This document shows, one piece after another, positions 25,975 to 33,136 of a stretch of DNA of 64,000 nucleotides. The notes under the pieces are model-generated. The model saw only the letters and a list, made by a program, of their open reading frames with translations. It was not told where the DNA came from and ran no database searches. The DNA is from Mariluticola halotolerans (GTDB lineage Bacteria; Pseudomonadota; Alphaproteobacteria; Rhizobiales; Devosiaceae). The stretch lies in contig NZ_CP090960.1 of the NCBI RefSeq assembly GCF_021611515.1, positions 806,001 through 870,000 on the forward strand, given 5' to 3'. Each line of letters opens with the position of its first letter. Positions within the stretch are counted from its first letter, which is position 1. The translations under genes and the position numbers were made by a program.

Positions 25975-27279
25975 ATGTCGCTCGTTGCAGCCTCAGTCGT
26001 AATTTTGTTGATGGTGGCCCTGTTTCTGGGTGCTGGGGTCTGGATTTTTGCCGGCCTGATCATGGTGGGGGTCGGCACCTTGTATATCGTGCTCGACTTC
26101 GATCTGATCCGCATCGGCACGATCGCCACCAAGGTAATTTCATCCAGTGCAGTTTCCTGGGAACTTGCCGCCATTCCGGTTTTCATCTGGATGGGCGACA
26201 TCATTTTTCGCACCGACATTTCCCAAAGGCTGTTTCGGGGACTATCGCCGATCGTCTCGCGCATTCCCGGCGGCCTGCTGCACACCAATGTGATTGGCTG
26301 CACGATCTTTGCAGCGATCAGCGGCTCCAGCAATGCGACGACCGCGACTGTTGGCAAGATCACCATCCCGGAGCTTTTAAAGCGCGGCTATGACCTCAAT
26401 CTGGCTTCCGGCTCGCTGGCGGGCGCGGGAACATTTGGTCTGCTCATTCCGCCCTCGATTGCCATGATCATTTATGGCGTTCTCGCCGAGGTCTCAATCG
26501 TCAAACTGTTTGCGGCCGGCCTCGTGCCCGGCTTGCTGATGGCGGTTTTGTATTCCGGCTACATCATCGTCGTGTCCCTGATCAAACCGGGGGTGGAACC
26601 GGACAATGTCGAGAAGGCAAGTTTTAAGGACATGCTGCGCGGCGTCTGGGACCTTGTACCGATACTGGTCCTGATGTTTTTGGTGCTCGGCTCAATCTAC
26701 TCGGGCCTTGCCACACCATCTGAGGCCGCGGCCGTGGGTGTCGCCGTTGCGATCCTGATCACCGTGTTTACGGGGCAATTTTCCATCAAGATGATTGTGG
26801 ATTCGCTGATGACCACGATCCGCATTTCGGCAATGATCTGCCTGTTGATCGCCGCTGCGTCCTTTCTGTCGGCCGCCTTTGCCTTCATGCACCTTCCCGT
26901 GCAGATCACCGAGGCGATTGCCGGCATGAACCTGTCGCCCATCGGCGTACTGGCCATTCTCGCCTTGCTCTACATCGTTTTGGGCATGTTCATCGACGGC
27001 ACGTCAATGACCGTCATGACCGTACCCATTGCCGTGCCACTGATTATCCAGGCCGGCTTTGATCCGATCTGGTTCGGGGTATTCCTCGTCATCATGATCG
27101 AGCTGAGCGCTTTGACGCCGCCTGTGGGGCTGAACCTTTACATTTTGCAAGGCCTGACCGCTGTGGGGCTTGGCCGCACTGTGTGGGCTGCCCTGCCCTT
27201 TTTCTTGCTATTGTGCCTGGGCACCGTCTTGCTGGTGATCTTTCCGCAATTGGCACTTTGGCTGCCCGGCCTGCTATAG
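25975..27279 (+). CDS. TRAP transporter large permease (second system)
   Basis: This 434-residue DctM-type permease has about 12 hydrophobic helices and family segments such as IPVFIWMGDI, AISGSSNATTATVG and ALTPPVGLNLYILQG. It is the membrane channel of the second TRAP system and uses the ion gradient to move substrate from the periplasmic binding protein. It ends 101 bp before the DeoR regulator gene, with putative regulator half-sites in between. Its divergence from the permease at 7917-9191 suggests different cargo for the two systems. Confidence 0.93.
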   Translation: MSLVAASVVILLMVALFLGAGVWIFAGLIMVGVGTLYIVLDFDLIRIGTIATKVISSSAVSWELAAIPVFIWMGDIIFRTDISQRLFRGLSPIVSRIPGGLLHTNVIGCTIFAAISGSSNATTATVGKITIPELLKRGYDLNLASGSLAGAGTFGLLIPPSIAMIIYGVLAEVSIVKLFAAGLVPGLLMAVLYSGYIIVVSLIKPGVEPDNVEKASFKDMLRGVWDLVPILVLMFLVLGSIYSGLATPSEAAAVGVAVAILITVFTGQFSIKMIVDSLMTTIRISAMICLLIAAASFLSAAFAFMHLPVQITEAIAGMNLSPIGVLAILALLYIVLGMFIDGTSMTVMTVPIAVPLIIQAGFDPIWFGVFLVIMIELSALTPPVGLNLYILQGLTAVGLGRTVWAALPFFLLLCLGTVLLVIFPQLALWLPGLL

Positions 27280-27312
27280 GAGCAGGCAACGCACAGCATC
27301 GGGTTGATATGC

Positions 27313-27347
27313 GTTTGTGCTTGGTATTATTGGATATTTTGCGCAAA
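27313..27347. promoter_or_regulatory. Putative DeoR autoregulatory sites
   Basis: GTTTGTGC at 27313-27320 repeats the octamer of the TRAP/FAD oxidase spacer. It is followed by the palindrome TTTGCGCAAA at 27338-27347, which contains the same half-site in both directions. Both lie within 70 bp of the DeoR start codon. Autoregulation is inferred. Confidence 0.55.
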
Positions 27348-27380
27348 TAGATGTGTCGACACGCGCGCATGGAGGACGAC

Positions 27381-28184
27381 ATGGACGATTCGCAGGATAA
27401 TAATTCTGAAGAGATGTTGCCGGCGGAACGCCGCCAGCGCCTGATCGACTGGTTTGATGTCAATTTTGCAGGGTCCAGCCAGGATCTGGCTGACCGGTTC
27501 AATATCTCGGTTTCAACCATCCGCCGCGATCTGGATTTGCTGGCCAAGGAAGGCTATCTCAGCCGCACCCACGGCGGTGCTGTGCGCATGCGCCAACAAT
27601 CCACCTATGAACCCAGCACCGATCTGGCGCGCCGCACGGCGGTTGAAGAGAAGAACGCGATCGTTGCCGAGGCGCTGCGGCACATCAATGCGGATCAAAG
27701 TATTCTGATCGATACCGGCGCTATTTCACACCTGCTGGCAGATGCGATTGCCACGCGGACAGACCCGCTCACCGTCATCACCAATGATCTTTATGTTGCC
27801 CATGCCCTGACCTACAAGCCGCCGGTAAAGCTGGTTGTGCCGGGCGGCTCCAACCGGTTTGGGGCCTATAGTCTTCTGGGCGAACCCGGCATCAGCTTTT
27901 TGAACGATGTGAAATGCGACTTGTATTTCATGTCGGCGCAAGCGGTGGATTTTGAATGCGCCTCGGACACGGTTCTTGAACTGGTCGAATTGAAGCGCGC
28001 CATGATGCAGGCCGCGCAAAAGACCATCCTTCTGGCCGACAGTAGCCGTTTCAACGCACGTGCGCTCTACCGCATTACCGAGCTCAGCGAAGTCGACATG
28101 ATCATCACTGATCACGGCCTGCCGACCAAAGACCGGGACAAGATCCTTGCGCATGGCGTTGAACTGGTTTGCGTTCAGGTGTGA
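27381..28184 (+). CDS. DeoR family transcriptional regulator
   Basis: This 267-residue regulator has a DeoR winged helix at about residues 12-65 (RRQRLIDWF...SVSTIRRDLDLLAKEGYLSRTHGGAV) and a C-terminal sugar-phosphate-isomerase-like effector domain. The ATG at 27381 is chosen because GGAGG lies 5 bases upstream; ATG codons further up lack a site. It follows the TRAP operon on the same strand and shares TTTGYGC repeats with the TRAP/FAD oxidase divergent promoter, so it probably represses both units. DeoR effectors are usually phosphorylated sugars, so its use here with an amine pathway is unusual. Confidence 0.9.
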   Translation: MDDSQDNNSEEMLPAERRQRLIDWFDVNFAGSSQDLADRFNISVSTIRRDLDLLAKEGYLSRTHGGAVRMRQQSTYEPSTDLARRTAVEEKNAIVAEALRHINADQSILIDTGAISHLLADAIATRTDPLTVITNDLYVAHALTYKPPVKLVVPGGSNRFGAYSLLGEPGISFLNDVKCDLYFMSAQAVDFECASDTVLELVELKRAMMQAAQKTILLADSSRFNARALYRITELSEVDMIITDHGLPTKDRDKILAHGVELVCVQV

Positions 28185-28193
28185 TGCGACGGC

Positions 28194-28235
28194 TTTGAAT
28201 GCGTCACCAGAAACCATTCTGGTGACGCATTCAAA
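28194..28235. terminator. Perfect 19-bp inverted repeat between convergent genes
   Basis: Arms at 28194-28212 and 28217-28235 are perfect reverse complements around the 4-base loop ACCA. This very stable hairpin starts 9 bp after the DeoR stop and lies 40 bp before the end of the leftward SDR gene. No T tract follows on either strand. Bidirectional termination is the most likely role, but a protein-binding or RNA-processing site is possible. Confidence 0.6.
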
Positions 28236-28275
28236 TTCGGTGAACAAATGTAACCCGTCATTTTCGGCGCCAAGC

Positions 28276-28995
28276 CTACCAGGGTGTCTCCCCGTCCGGC
28301 TCGACAAACCGCCCGGAATGATCACCGCCCAAAGCATATTGAACGGGGAGCCGTGCGCCCTCTTCCGGCGTCATGACGCCATATCCGGTCAGGTCAGTCT
28401 TGACGAAGCCCGGACTCACGGAATTGACCATGATGCCGGTTTCGCGAAGTTCCTCACTCAACTGGATAGTCAACATATTCAGTGCGGCCTTGGAGGCGTT
28501 GTAGCCAATATATTGCTGTGCGTAATAGGTCGATGTCGGATCACCATTCAGGGTTAGTGACCCCATGGAGCTGGAGATATTGACGATTCTGGCGGCCGGC
28601 GCAGTGCGCAGCAGCGGCAGCATTGCCTGTGACACGGCCAGCGCACCGATGAAATTGATTTCCATAACCCGGCGCACCGCATCGATTGAGGCTGTGCTCG
28701 GCTTTGCATCCCCAAAGTCGAAAATGCCTGCATTATTGATCAGGATATCCAGTGTGCCATGCGCCGCCTTTATTTTTTCGGCAGCGGCAACGATACTTGC
28801 CTGATCATCCAGATCCAGGTGGACCGATTGCGTGTCGAGCCCCTCGCTCGCGAGTTGTTCAACCGCCGCCTGGCCTCTACCCGGATCACGGGCGCCAATA
28901 ATGACCGCAACATCTGCTTGCGCTAGCTGGCGGGCGATCGCCAATCCAATTCCCTTGTTACCGCCGGTAACGAGCGCGATGCGTTTTCTTTCCAT
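28276..28995 (-). CDS. Short-chain dehydrogenase/reductase
   Basis: This 239-residue classical SDR has the cofactor motif TGGNKGIG (residues 10-17), NNAG near residue 90, a catalytic serine in NISSSMGSL and the YNASK active-site pair. GARDPGRG after the second strand suggests NADP. The ATG at 28995 follows AAGGTG; a GTG nine bases upstream is less likely. Similar proteins act on quinones, ketones or aldehydes and are often controlled by a divergent TetR, as here. The substrate is unknown. Confidence 0.9.
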   Translation of the reverse strand: MERKRIALVTGGNKGIGLAIARQLAQADVAVIIGARDPGRGQAAVEQLASEGLDTQSVHLDLDDQASIVAAAEKIKAAHGTLDILINNAGIFDFGDAKPSTASIDAVRRVMEINFIGALAVSQAMLPLLRTAPAARIVNISSSMGSLTLNGDPTSTYYAQQYIGYNASKAALNMLTIQLSEELRETGIMVNSVSPGFVKTDLTGYGVMTPEEGARLPVQYALGGDHSGRFVEPDGETPW

Positions 28996-29065
28996 AAAGA
29001 ACACCTTACTTTTCTGAACTTGCTGGCATATTATATGAAGGATTATTCAGTTTTAGGATTCGCAT

Positions 29066-29719
29066 TTGCCGCGCGCGCGCCCCATCACGCTAAGTCCCCG
29101 AAAACGGCCCGTTCAAGCGCGCGCCATTGTGACTGTTGACGCTATTTTCGAGGCAAGTATTCAGCTTTTGCTGACAGGCGGCCTGCATCACCTGACAACG
29201 ACACGGGTCGCCGCCCGGGCGGGTGTTTCTGTGGGGACGATGTACCAGTACTTTCCGAACAAGCAGGCGTTGATCCATGCGTTGAACCAGCGCTATCTCG
29301 ATGTATTGGCGGACAAGGTCGAGAAAACCTGCAACGCGCATCACAACAGACCGGTCGGGCAGATGGTGGAAGCGCTGATTGACACCTATTGGCGCGCCAA
29401 GACCGAGCGGGCCGACGTCACGCGGGCGCTCTACCGCTCGGTGGCGGAAATGGATAATACGGATATGGTCGCGGTCTTTGCCCAACGCGTCGACCGCGCA
29501 ACCACTGCCATGCTCGCCAGCGCCCGTGACGCGCGTTTTGACGATCTGGAGAGCATCAACCTCACCTTGATCACTGTCATCTTCGGCACGGTGCGCAACG
29601 CGTTTGAACGCAATCTCTCCGATGCCGAGGCCAGCAAACTGCAAGTTCAACTGAACATAATGTGCCACGCCTACCTGCAAGGGGTCGCCACCCTCCACGG
29701 TCTGCCGCCGACTGAGTAG
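29066..29719 (+). CDS. TetR family transcriptional regulator
   Basis: This 217-residue protein has a TetR helix-turn-helix at about residues 20-65 (TTTRVAARAGVSVGTMYQYFPNKQAL) and a helical ligand-binding domain after it. The start is TTG at 29066 with AGGA 8 bases upstream; no in-frame ATG exists before the DNA-binding domain. It is divergent from the SDR gene across 70 bp, which contains CTGAA (29014-29018) and TTCAG (29046-29050) in inverted orientation, a weak operator candidate. It probably represses the SDR gene until a small hydrophobic effector binds. Confidence 0.88.
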   Translation: MPRARPITLSPRKRPVQARAIVTVDAIFEASIQLLLTGGLHHLTTTRVAARAGVSVGTMYQYFPNKQALIHALNQRYLDVLADKVEKTCNAHHNRPVGQMVEALIDTYWRAKTERADVTRALYRSVAEMDNTDMVAVFAQRVDRATTAMLASARDARFDDLESINLTLITVIFGTVRNAFERNLSDAEASKLQVQLNIMCHAYLQGVATLHGLPPTE

Positions 29720-29793
29720 ATGACACGACGCTACCGCACCATGCGCGCCGGTGAAATCAGACAGCAATGGATGGGACCGGTAAACAAAAGAAA

Positions 29794-29883
29794 TGGCGGA
29801 GAGGAAGGGATTCGAACCCTCGAGACAGTTACCCGCCTACGCCCTTAGCAGGGGCGCGCCTTCGACCACTCGGCCACCTCTCC
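29794..29883 (-). tRNA. tRNA-Ser (anticodon GCT)
   Basis: Read on the minus strand, a 7-bp acceptor stem (GGAGAGG/CCTCTCC), a seven-base anticodon loop CTGCTAA, a long variable arm and the T-arm GGTTCGAATCC fold into a class II serine tRNA of 90 bases including an encoded CCA. The anticodon GCT, complementary to 29847-29849, reads AGC and AGU codons. It stands alone between the accessory catabolic region and the housekeeping region. Confidence 0.97.
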
Positions 29884-30062
29884 GGGGCCGCTTAAACCGT
29901 AGTTGGGCGCGCAAATCAAGTCTCGTTTTGGATTCTTCGGATTTCTGCGACATTTCTCTGGCGAAGCATCAGAAAATCCGGCGCACTCCGCCTGTGAACG
30001 CGGTTTCTCGAGCGCGCCCAGCGCGATAGCGGGCGCAGGATCAAAACCCGCGCCCGGTTCGC

Positions 30063-30764
30063 CTAGCGCTGGTTGAACAGCACGGACTGGGCTTTCTTGT
30101 CCGTGGCGAGATTGAGCTTTTCGCGCTCTTCCTTGCCCACAAGCAGGCCCCGGGCCACGGCCGGGCGGGCATTCATGCGGTCCAGCCAGGCTTTGAGGTC
30201 CGGAAATTCAGCGATATCAATGCCCTGGCGCTCATAGCCGTTGGCCCAGCCGATGCAGGCCATGTCGGCAATCGAATAGTCGCCGCAGATATAATCCTGT
30301 CCGGCGAGCTGTTTGTTCAGCACGCCATAAAGCCTGTGGCTCTCATCGCGATAGCGCTTGATGGCATAGTCGATCTTCTCCGGCGCATAGATGGCGAAGT
30401 GATGATTCTGCCCCAGCATCGGGCCGAAGCCGCCCATCTGCCAGAACAGCCATTCATCAACCTTCACCTGCGCGCGCGGATCGGCAGGATAGAACTGCCC
30501 GAATTTCTGCCCGAGATATTTGAGGATTGCGCCGCTCTCAAACACCGAGATCGGTTTGCCGTCCGGGCCTTCGGGATCAACAATTGCCGGCATGCGGTTG
30601 TTGGGGGCGATCTTGAGGAATTCAGGCTTGAACTGGTCCCCTGCCCCGATATTCACCAGCTTGATCGTATAAGGCACGCCCAGCTCTTCGAGCATGATGG
30701 AAATCTTGAACCCGTTCGGGGTCGGCCAATAGTGCAACTCGATTGGCTGTGTCTGATCTGTCAT
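30063..30764 (-). CDS. Glutathione S-transferase, Nu-like (YghU/YfcG type)
   Basis: This 233-residue GST has an N-terminal thioredoxin-like domain with TPNGFKISIMLEELGVPY and the glutathione-contact motif FESGAILKYL, then an all-helical C-terminal domain. The TPNG(F/V)K signature is that of Nu-class GSTs, which often act as glutathione-dependent disulfide or peroxide reductases. AAGGAGAA precedes the ATG at 30764. It lies 27 bp after a second GST gene of the same strand and resembles it closely along its length, so the pair looks like a tandem duplication. It has a 20-residue C-terminal extension that its partner lacks. Confidence 0.93.
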   Translation of the reverse strand: MTDQTQPIELHYWPTPNGFKISIMLEELGVPYTIKLVNIGAGDQFKPEFLKIAPNNRMPAIVDPEGPDGKPISVFESGAILKYLGQKFGQFYPADPRAQVKVDEWLFWQMGGFGPMLGQNHHFAIYAPEKIDYAIKRYRDESHRLYGVLNKQLAGQDYICGDYSIADMACIGWANGYERQGIDIAEFPDLKAWLDRMNARPAVARGLLVGKEEREKLNLATDKKAQSVLFNQR

Positions 30765-30791
30765 GGGATGTTCTCCTTGCTGGCGCTTCGC

Positions 30792-31430
30792 CTAAACCTT
30801 GATCACTTCTATGCCGCGTTTGGTGCCGGGACGTTCGTTCATCCGCTTCAGCCAAGCGGCAAAGTGCGGAAATTCTTCCAGTTTTATTTCATAGGTTTCA
30901 TAATAATTCGCCCACCCGATGCAGGCAAAATCCGCAATCGACACTTCGCCCGCAATATAATCGCGGCCCTCCAGCTGCCTGTTCAGGACACCGAACAGGC
31001 GCTGCGATTCGTCGATATAGCGCTTGATTGCGTAAGGGACTTTTTCCTTGGCGAACCGGGCGAAATGGTTGGCCTGCCCAAGCATGGGGCCAAAGCCGCC
31101 GACCTGCCAGAACAGCCATTCATCCACTTTAACCTGCGCACGCGGATCGGCAGGATAGAACTGGCCAAACTTCAACCCGAGATATTTCAGGATCGCGCCG
31201 CTTTCAAACACCGAAATCGCTTCACCACCCGGCCCTTCCGGATCAACGATTGCCGGGATCTTGTTATTCGGCGAAATTTTCAGAAAATCCGGCGCAAACT
31301 GCTCGTCCTTGCCGATATGCACCAGGTGATGCGTATACGGCACGCCGAGTTCTTCCAGCATGATGGTGATCTTTTGCCCGTTGGGGGTGGGAAAGGAATG
31401 CAGCTCAATAGGTTGGGTTTGCTTAGTCAT
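30792..31430 (-). CDS. Glutathione S-transferase, Nu-like, tandem paralog
   Basis: This 212-residue GST shares the TPNGQKITIMLEELGVPY and FESGAILKYLG motifs and long identical stretches with the downstream GST (for example FYPADPRAQVKVDEWLFWQ). The ATG at 31430 has an AAAGGCG site; a longer frame without a site is disregarded. It is the first gene of the pair. Differences cluster in the helical domain that forms the second substrate pocket, so the two copies may differ in substrate. A thiol-disulfide or detoxification role is inferred from class. Confidence 0.93.
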   Translation of the reverse strand: MTKQTQPIELHSFPTPNGQKITIMLEELGVPYTHHLVHIGKDEQFAPDFLKISPNNKIPAIVDPEGPGGEAISVFESGAILKYLGLKFGQFYPADPRAQVKVDEWLFWQVGGFGPMLGQANHFARFAKEKVPYAIKRYIDESQRLFGVLNRQLEGRDYIAGEVSIADFACIGWANYYETYEIKLEEFPHFAAWLKRMNERPGTKRGIEVIKV

Positions 31431-31587
31431 AAAGCGCCTTTCGGCCAAAGGCCAAAGTGAGAGGAGATATGCCGATGCGGCAGGTTCACTCTATCGGCAT
31501 TTTACGATTGATTGCAATTCAGGAAACTGTGACCTGTCCTGAGGGGACCATTGGCGGCAGCGCATGTCCGCCAATGGTCTGGTTGAT

Positions 31588-32055
31588 TTATCTGGCTTTG
31601 CGCCCGCGCCGCCGCGCGGGCAGGTCAAGCCGCACATGCGGCTCACCATCACTGGTGCGTTCCGGCGAGACGCCGCTGGCATCCACCCGGCAGACAACCC
31701 GCTGGCGCAGGGCCGAGAAGCTGTCAAAGCTCACGACATCGACAGGCGTGTCAAAATGCAAGGTTACCTTGAAATAGCGGCCACCAGACAAAATGCTGGT
31801 GCCCAGCACACGCGCACTGAACTTCTGTTTCAAATAGGTGCCGGTAACCTGCTGACCCACGGTCACCGGGGCCTGCCCGGCCACAGGTGCCATGGCGCTG
31901 GCTGTGTTCCAGTCACGATAGCCATGCTTGCGGGCCACCGCTTCCAGCGCTTGCGCCTGGGTCATGGTTTTGCCGATCACCGCATTGGCATCGCGCATGG
32001 CACGGGCTTCGGATTTCAGAACTTCCGGGTTGGAAGCCAAAGATATTTTGGACAT
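31588..32055 (-). CDS. Glyoxalase-related (Glyoxalase_8-like) small protein
   Basis: This protein of about 155 residues begins with a helical segment, LKSEARAMRD...MTQAQALEAVARKHGYRDWNTA, that is characteristic of the domain annotated as glyoxalase-related. Its C-terminal half (about 60-140) is predicted beta-rich (QVTGTYLKQKFSARVLGTSI...YFKVTLHFDTPVDVV). The end is strongly basic (RRRGRKAR). The start at 32055 follows GAGG; an upstream start at 32094 would add 13 residues. It stands alone, divergent from the TSUP permease. No enzymatic residues are evident and the function is unknown; the basic tail would suit nucleic-acid contact. Confidence 0.7.
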   Translation of the reverse strand: MSKISLASNPEVLKSEARAMRDANAVIGKTMTQAQALEAVARKHGYRDWNTASAMAPVAGQAPVTVGQQVTGTYLKQKFSARVLGTSILSGGRYFKVTLHFDTPVDVVSFDSFSALRQRVVCRVDASGVSPERTSDGEPHVRLDLPARRRGRKAR

Positions 32056-32366
32056 TTGATCCTCTGACATTTCGCAAGAGGCGGATTTTCTCATGGGGCG
32101 CGCATTGCCATAAACCGCCAGTGAAATGGAGCGATCCAGACTGCATTGTCACAACCAATCGGTCGTGGAGGCATTCACCGTCGGAATTATCCGGCGCGCG
32201 GCAGGCACCTCGAACCTGCTCTTCAAATAGGAATGGAACAGACCTTTGTCAATTGCGCCCGGTTTCGGCCATGCACCATCACCACCACTGATCGGGGCCA
32301 TTCACTTAATATGTTGGACAAGACACCCACCTGCGGCCAGATTACGGGTGACGGGGAGATAGAGTC
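32056..32366. other. Intergenic region between divergent genes
   Basis: This 311-bp spacer must hold promoters for the leftward glyoxalase-related gene and the rightward TSUP permease. Open frames in it lack ribosome sites and a coding pattern. I see no clear operator, RNA gene or repeat. Confidence 0.5.
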
Positions 32367-33134
32367 TTGGACATTGTGTTGCTATTTGCTGCCGGCTTTA
32401 TTGGCGGCATTCTCAATTCGCTGGCTGGCGGGGGATCGTTCATTGTGTTTCCGGCCCTGCTTCTTGCCGGGGTGCCGCCGGTCATTGCCAATGCCACCAA
32501 CACATTTGCCGCCCTGCCCGGTTATATCAGTGGCGCCTTCGGCTACAGGCGCGACATTCTCCGCTATCGCACAAAACTGATCCCCTATGCGCTGGCAGCG
32601 CTGATCGGCGGCTTTTTCGGCGCTGATTTGCTGCTTCGGGTGGATGATGCGCAATTCTCGCTGGTTGTTCCCTGGCTGATGGGGCTTGCCGTGCTGCTAT
32701 TCGCCTTTGGCGGGCAAATCAGCCGGTGGTTCGCGGCCCGGTCCAGCGGCACGGTGCGCAATGCCCGGATCGGGGCCGTGCTGTTGCTCGGCCTGTTGGC
32801 GTTGATCTGCTTTTATGGCGGTTTCTTCAATGCCGGGCTGGGCATTATCCTGCTCGCCTTTTTCGCGCTGGCAGGGTTTGGTGACGATATTCATGCCATG
32901 AACGGCATCAAGCTGCTGATCTCGGTGATTGTGGCCGCGATTGCGGTGAGCCGGTTTGCAATCTCTGGCTCAATTGCCTGGTTCGAGGGCACAATCGCCT
33001 TTATCGGCACGCTGACGGGCGGCTATCTCGCCGCGCGGCTGGCCCATTTCATTCCCACAGCCATGCTGCGTATAAGCATCATCATTTATGGCAGCGTTTT
33101 GACGGCCGTATTCTTCTGGCAGGCCTACGCCTAA
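32367..33134 (+). CDS. TSUP family (TauE/SafE) membrane permease
   Basis: This 255-residue protein is almost entirely hydrophobic, with about eight membrane helices and the family's repeated motifs GGILNSLAGGGSFIVFPALL near the start and YGGFFNAGLGIILLAFFAL in the second half. TSUP proteins carry sulfite, sulfonates, sulfoacetate or other organic anions. The start codon is TTG at 32367, with GGGAGA about 9 bases upstream. It converges with the molybdopterin oxidoreductase gene, the stops being 2 bp apart. No neighbouring gene reveals the substrate. Confidence 0.88.
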   Translation: MDIVLLFAAGFIGGILNSLAGGGSFIVFPALLLAGVPPVIANATNTFAALPGYISGAFGYRRDILRYRTKLIPYALAALIGGFFGADLLLRVDDAQFSLVVPWLMGLAVLLFAFGGQISRWFAARSSGTVRNARIGAVLLLGLLALICFYGGFFNAGLGIILLAFFALAGFGDDIHAMNGIKLLISVIVAAIAVSRFAISGSIAWFEGTIAFIGTLTGGYLAARLAHFIPTAMLRISIIIYGSVLTAVFFWQAYA

Positions 33135-33136
33135 GC

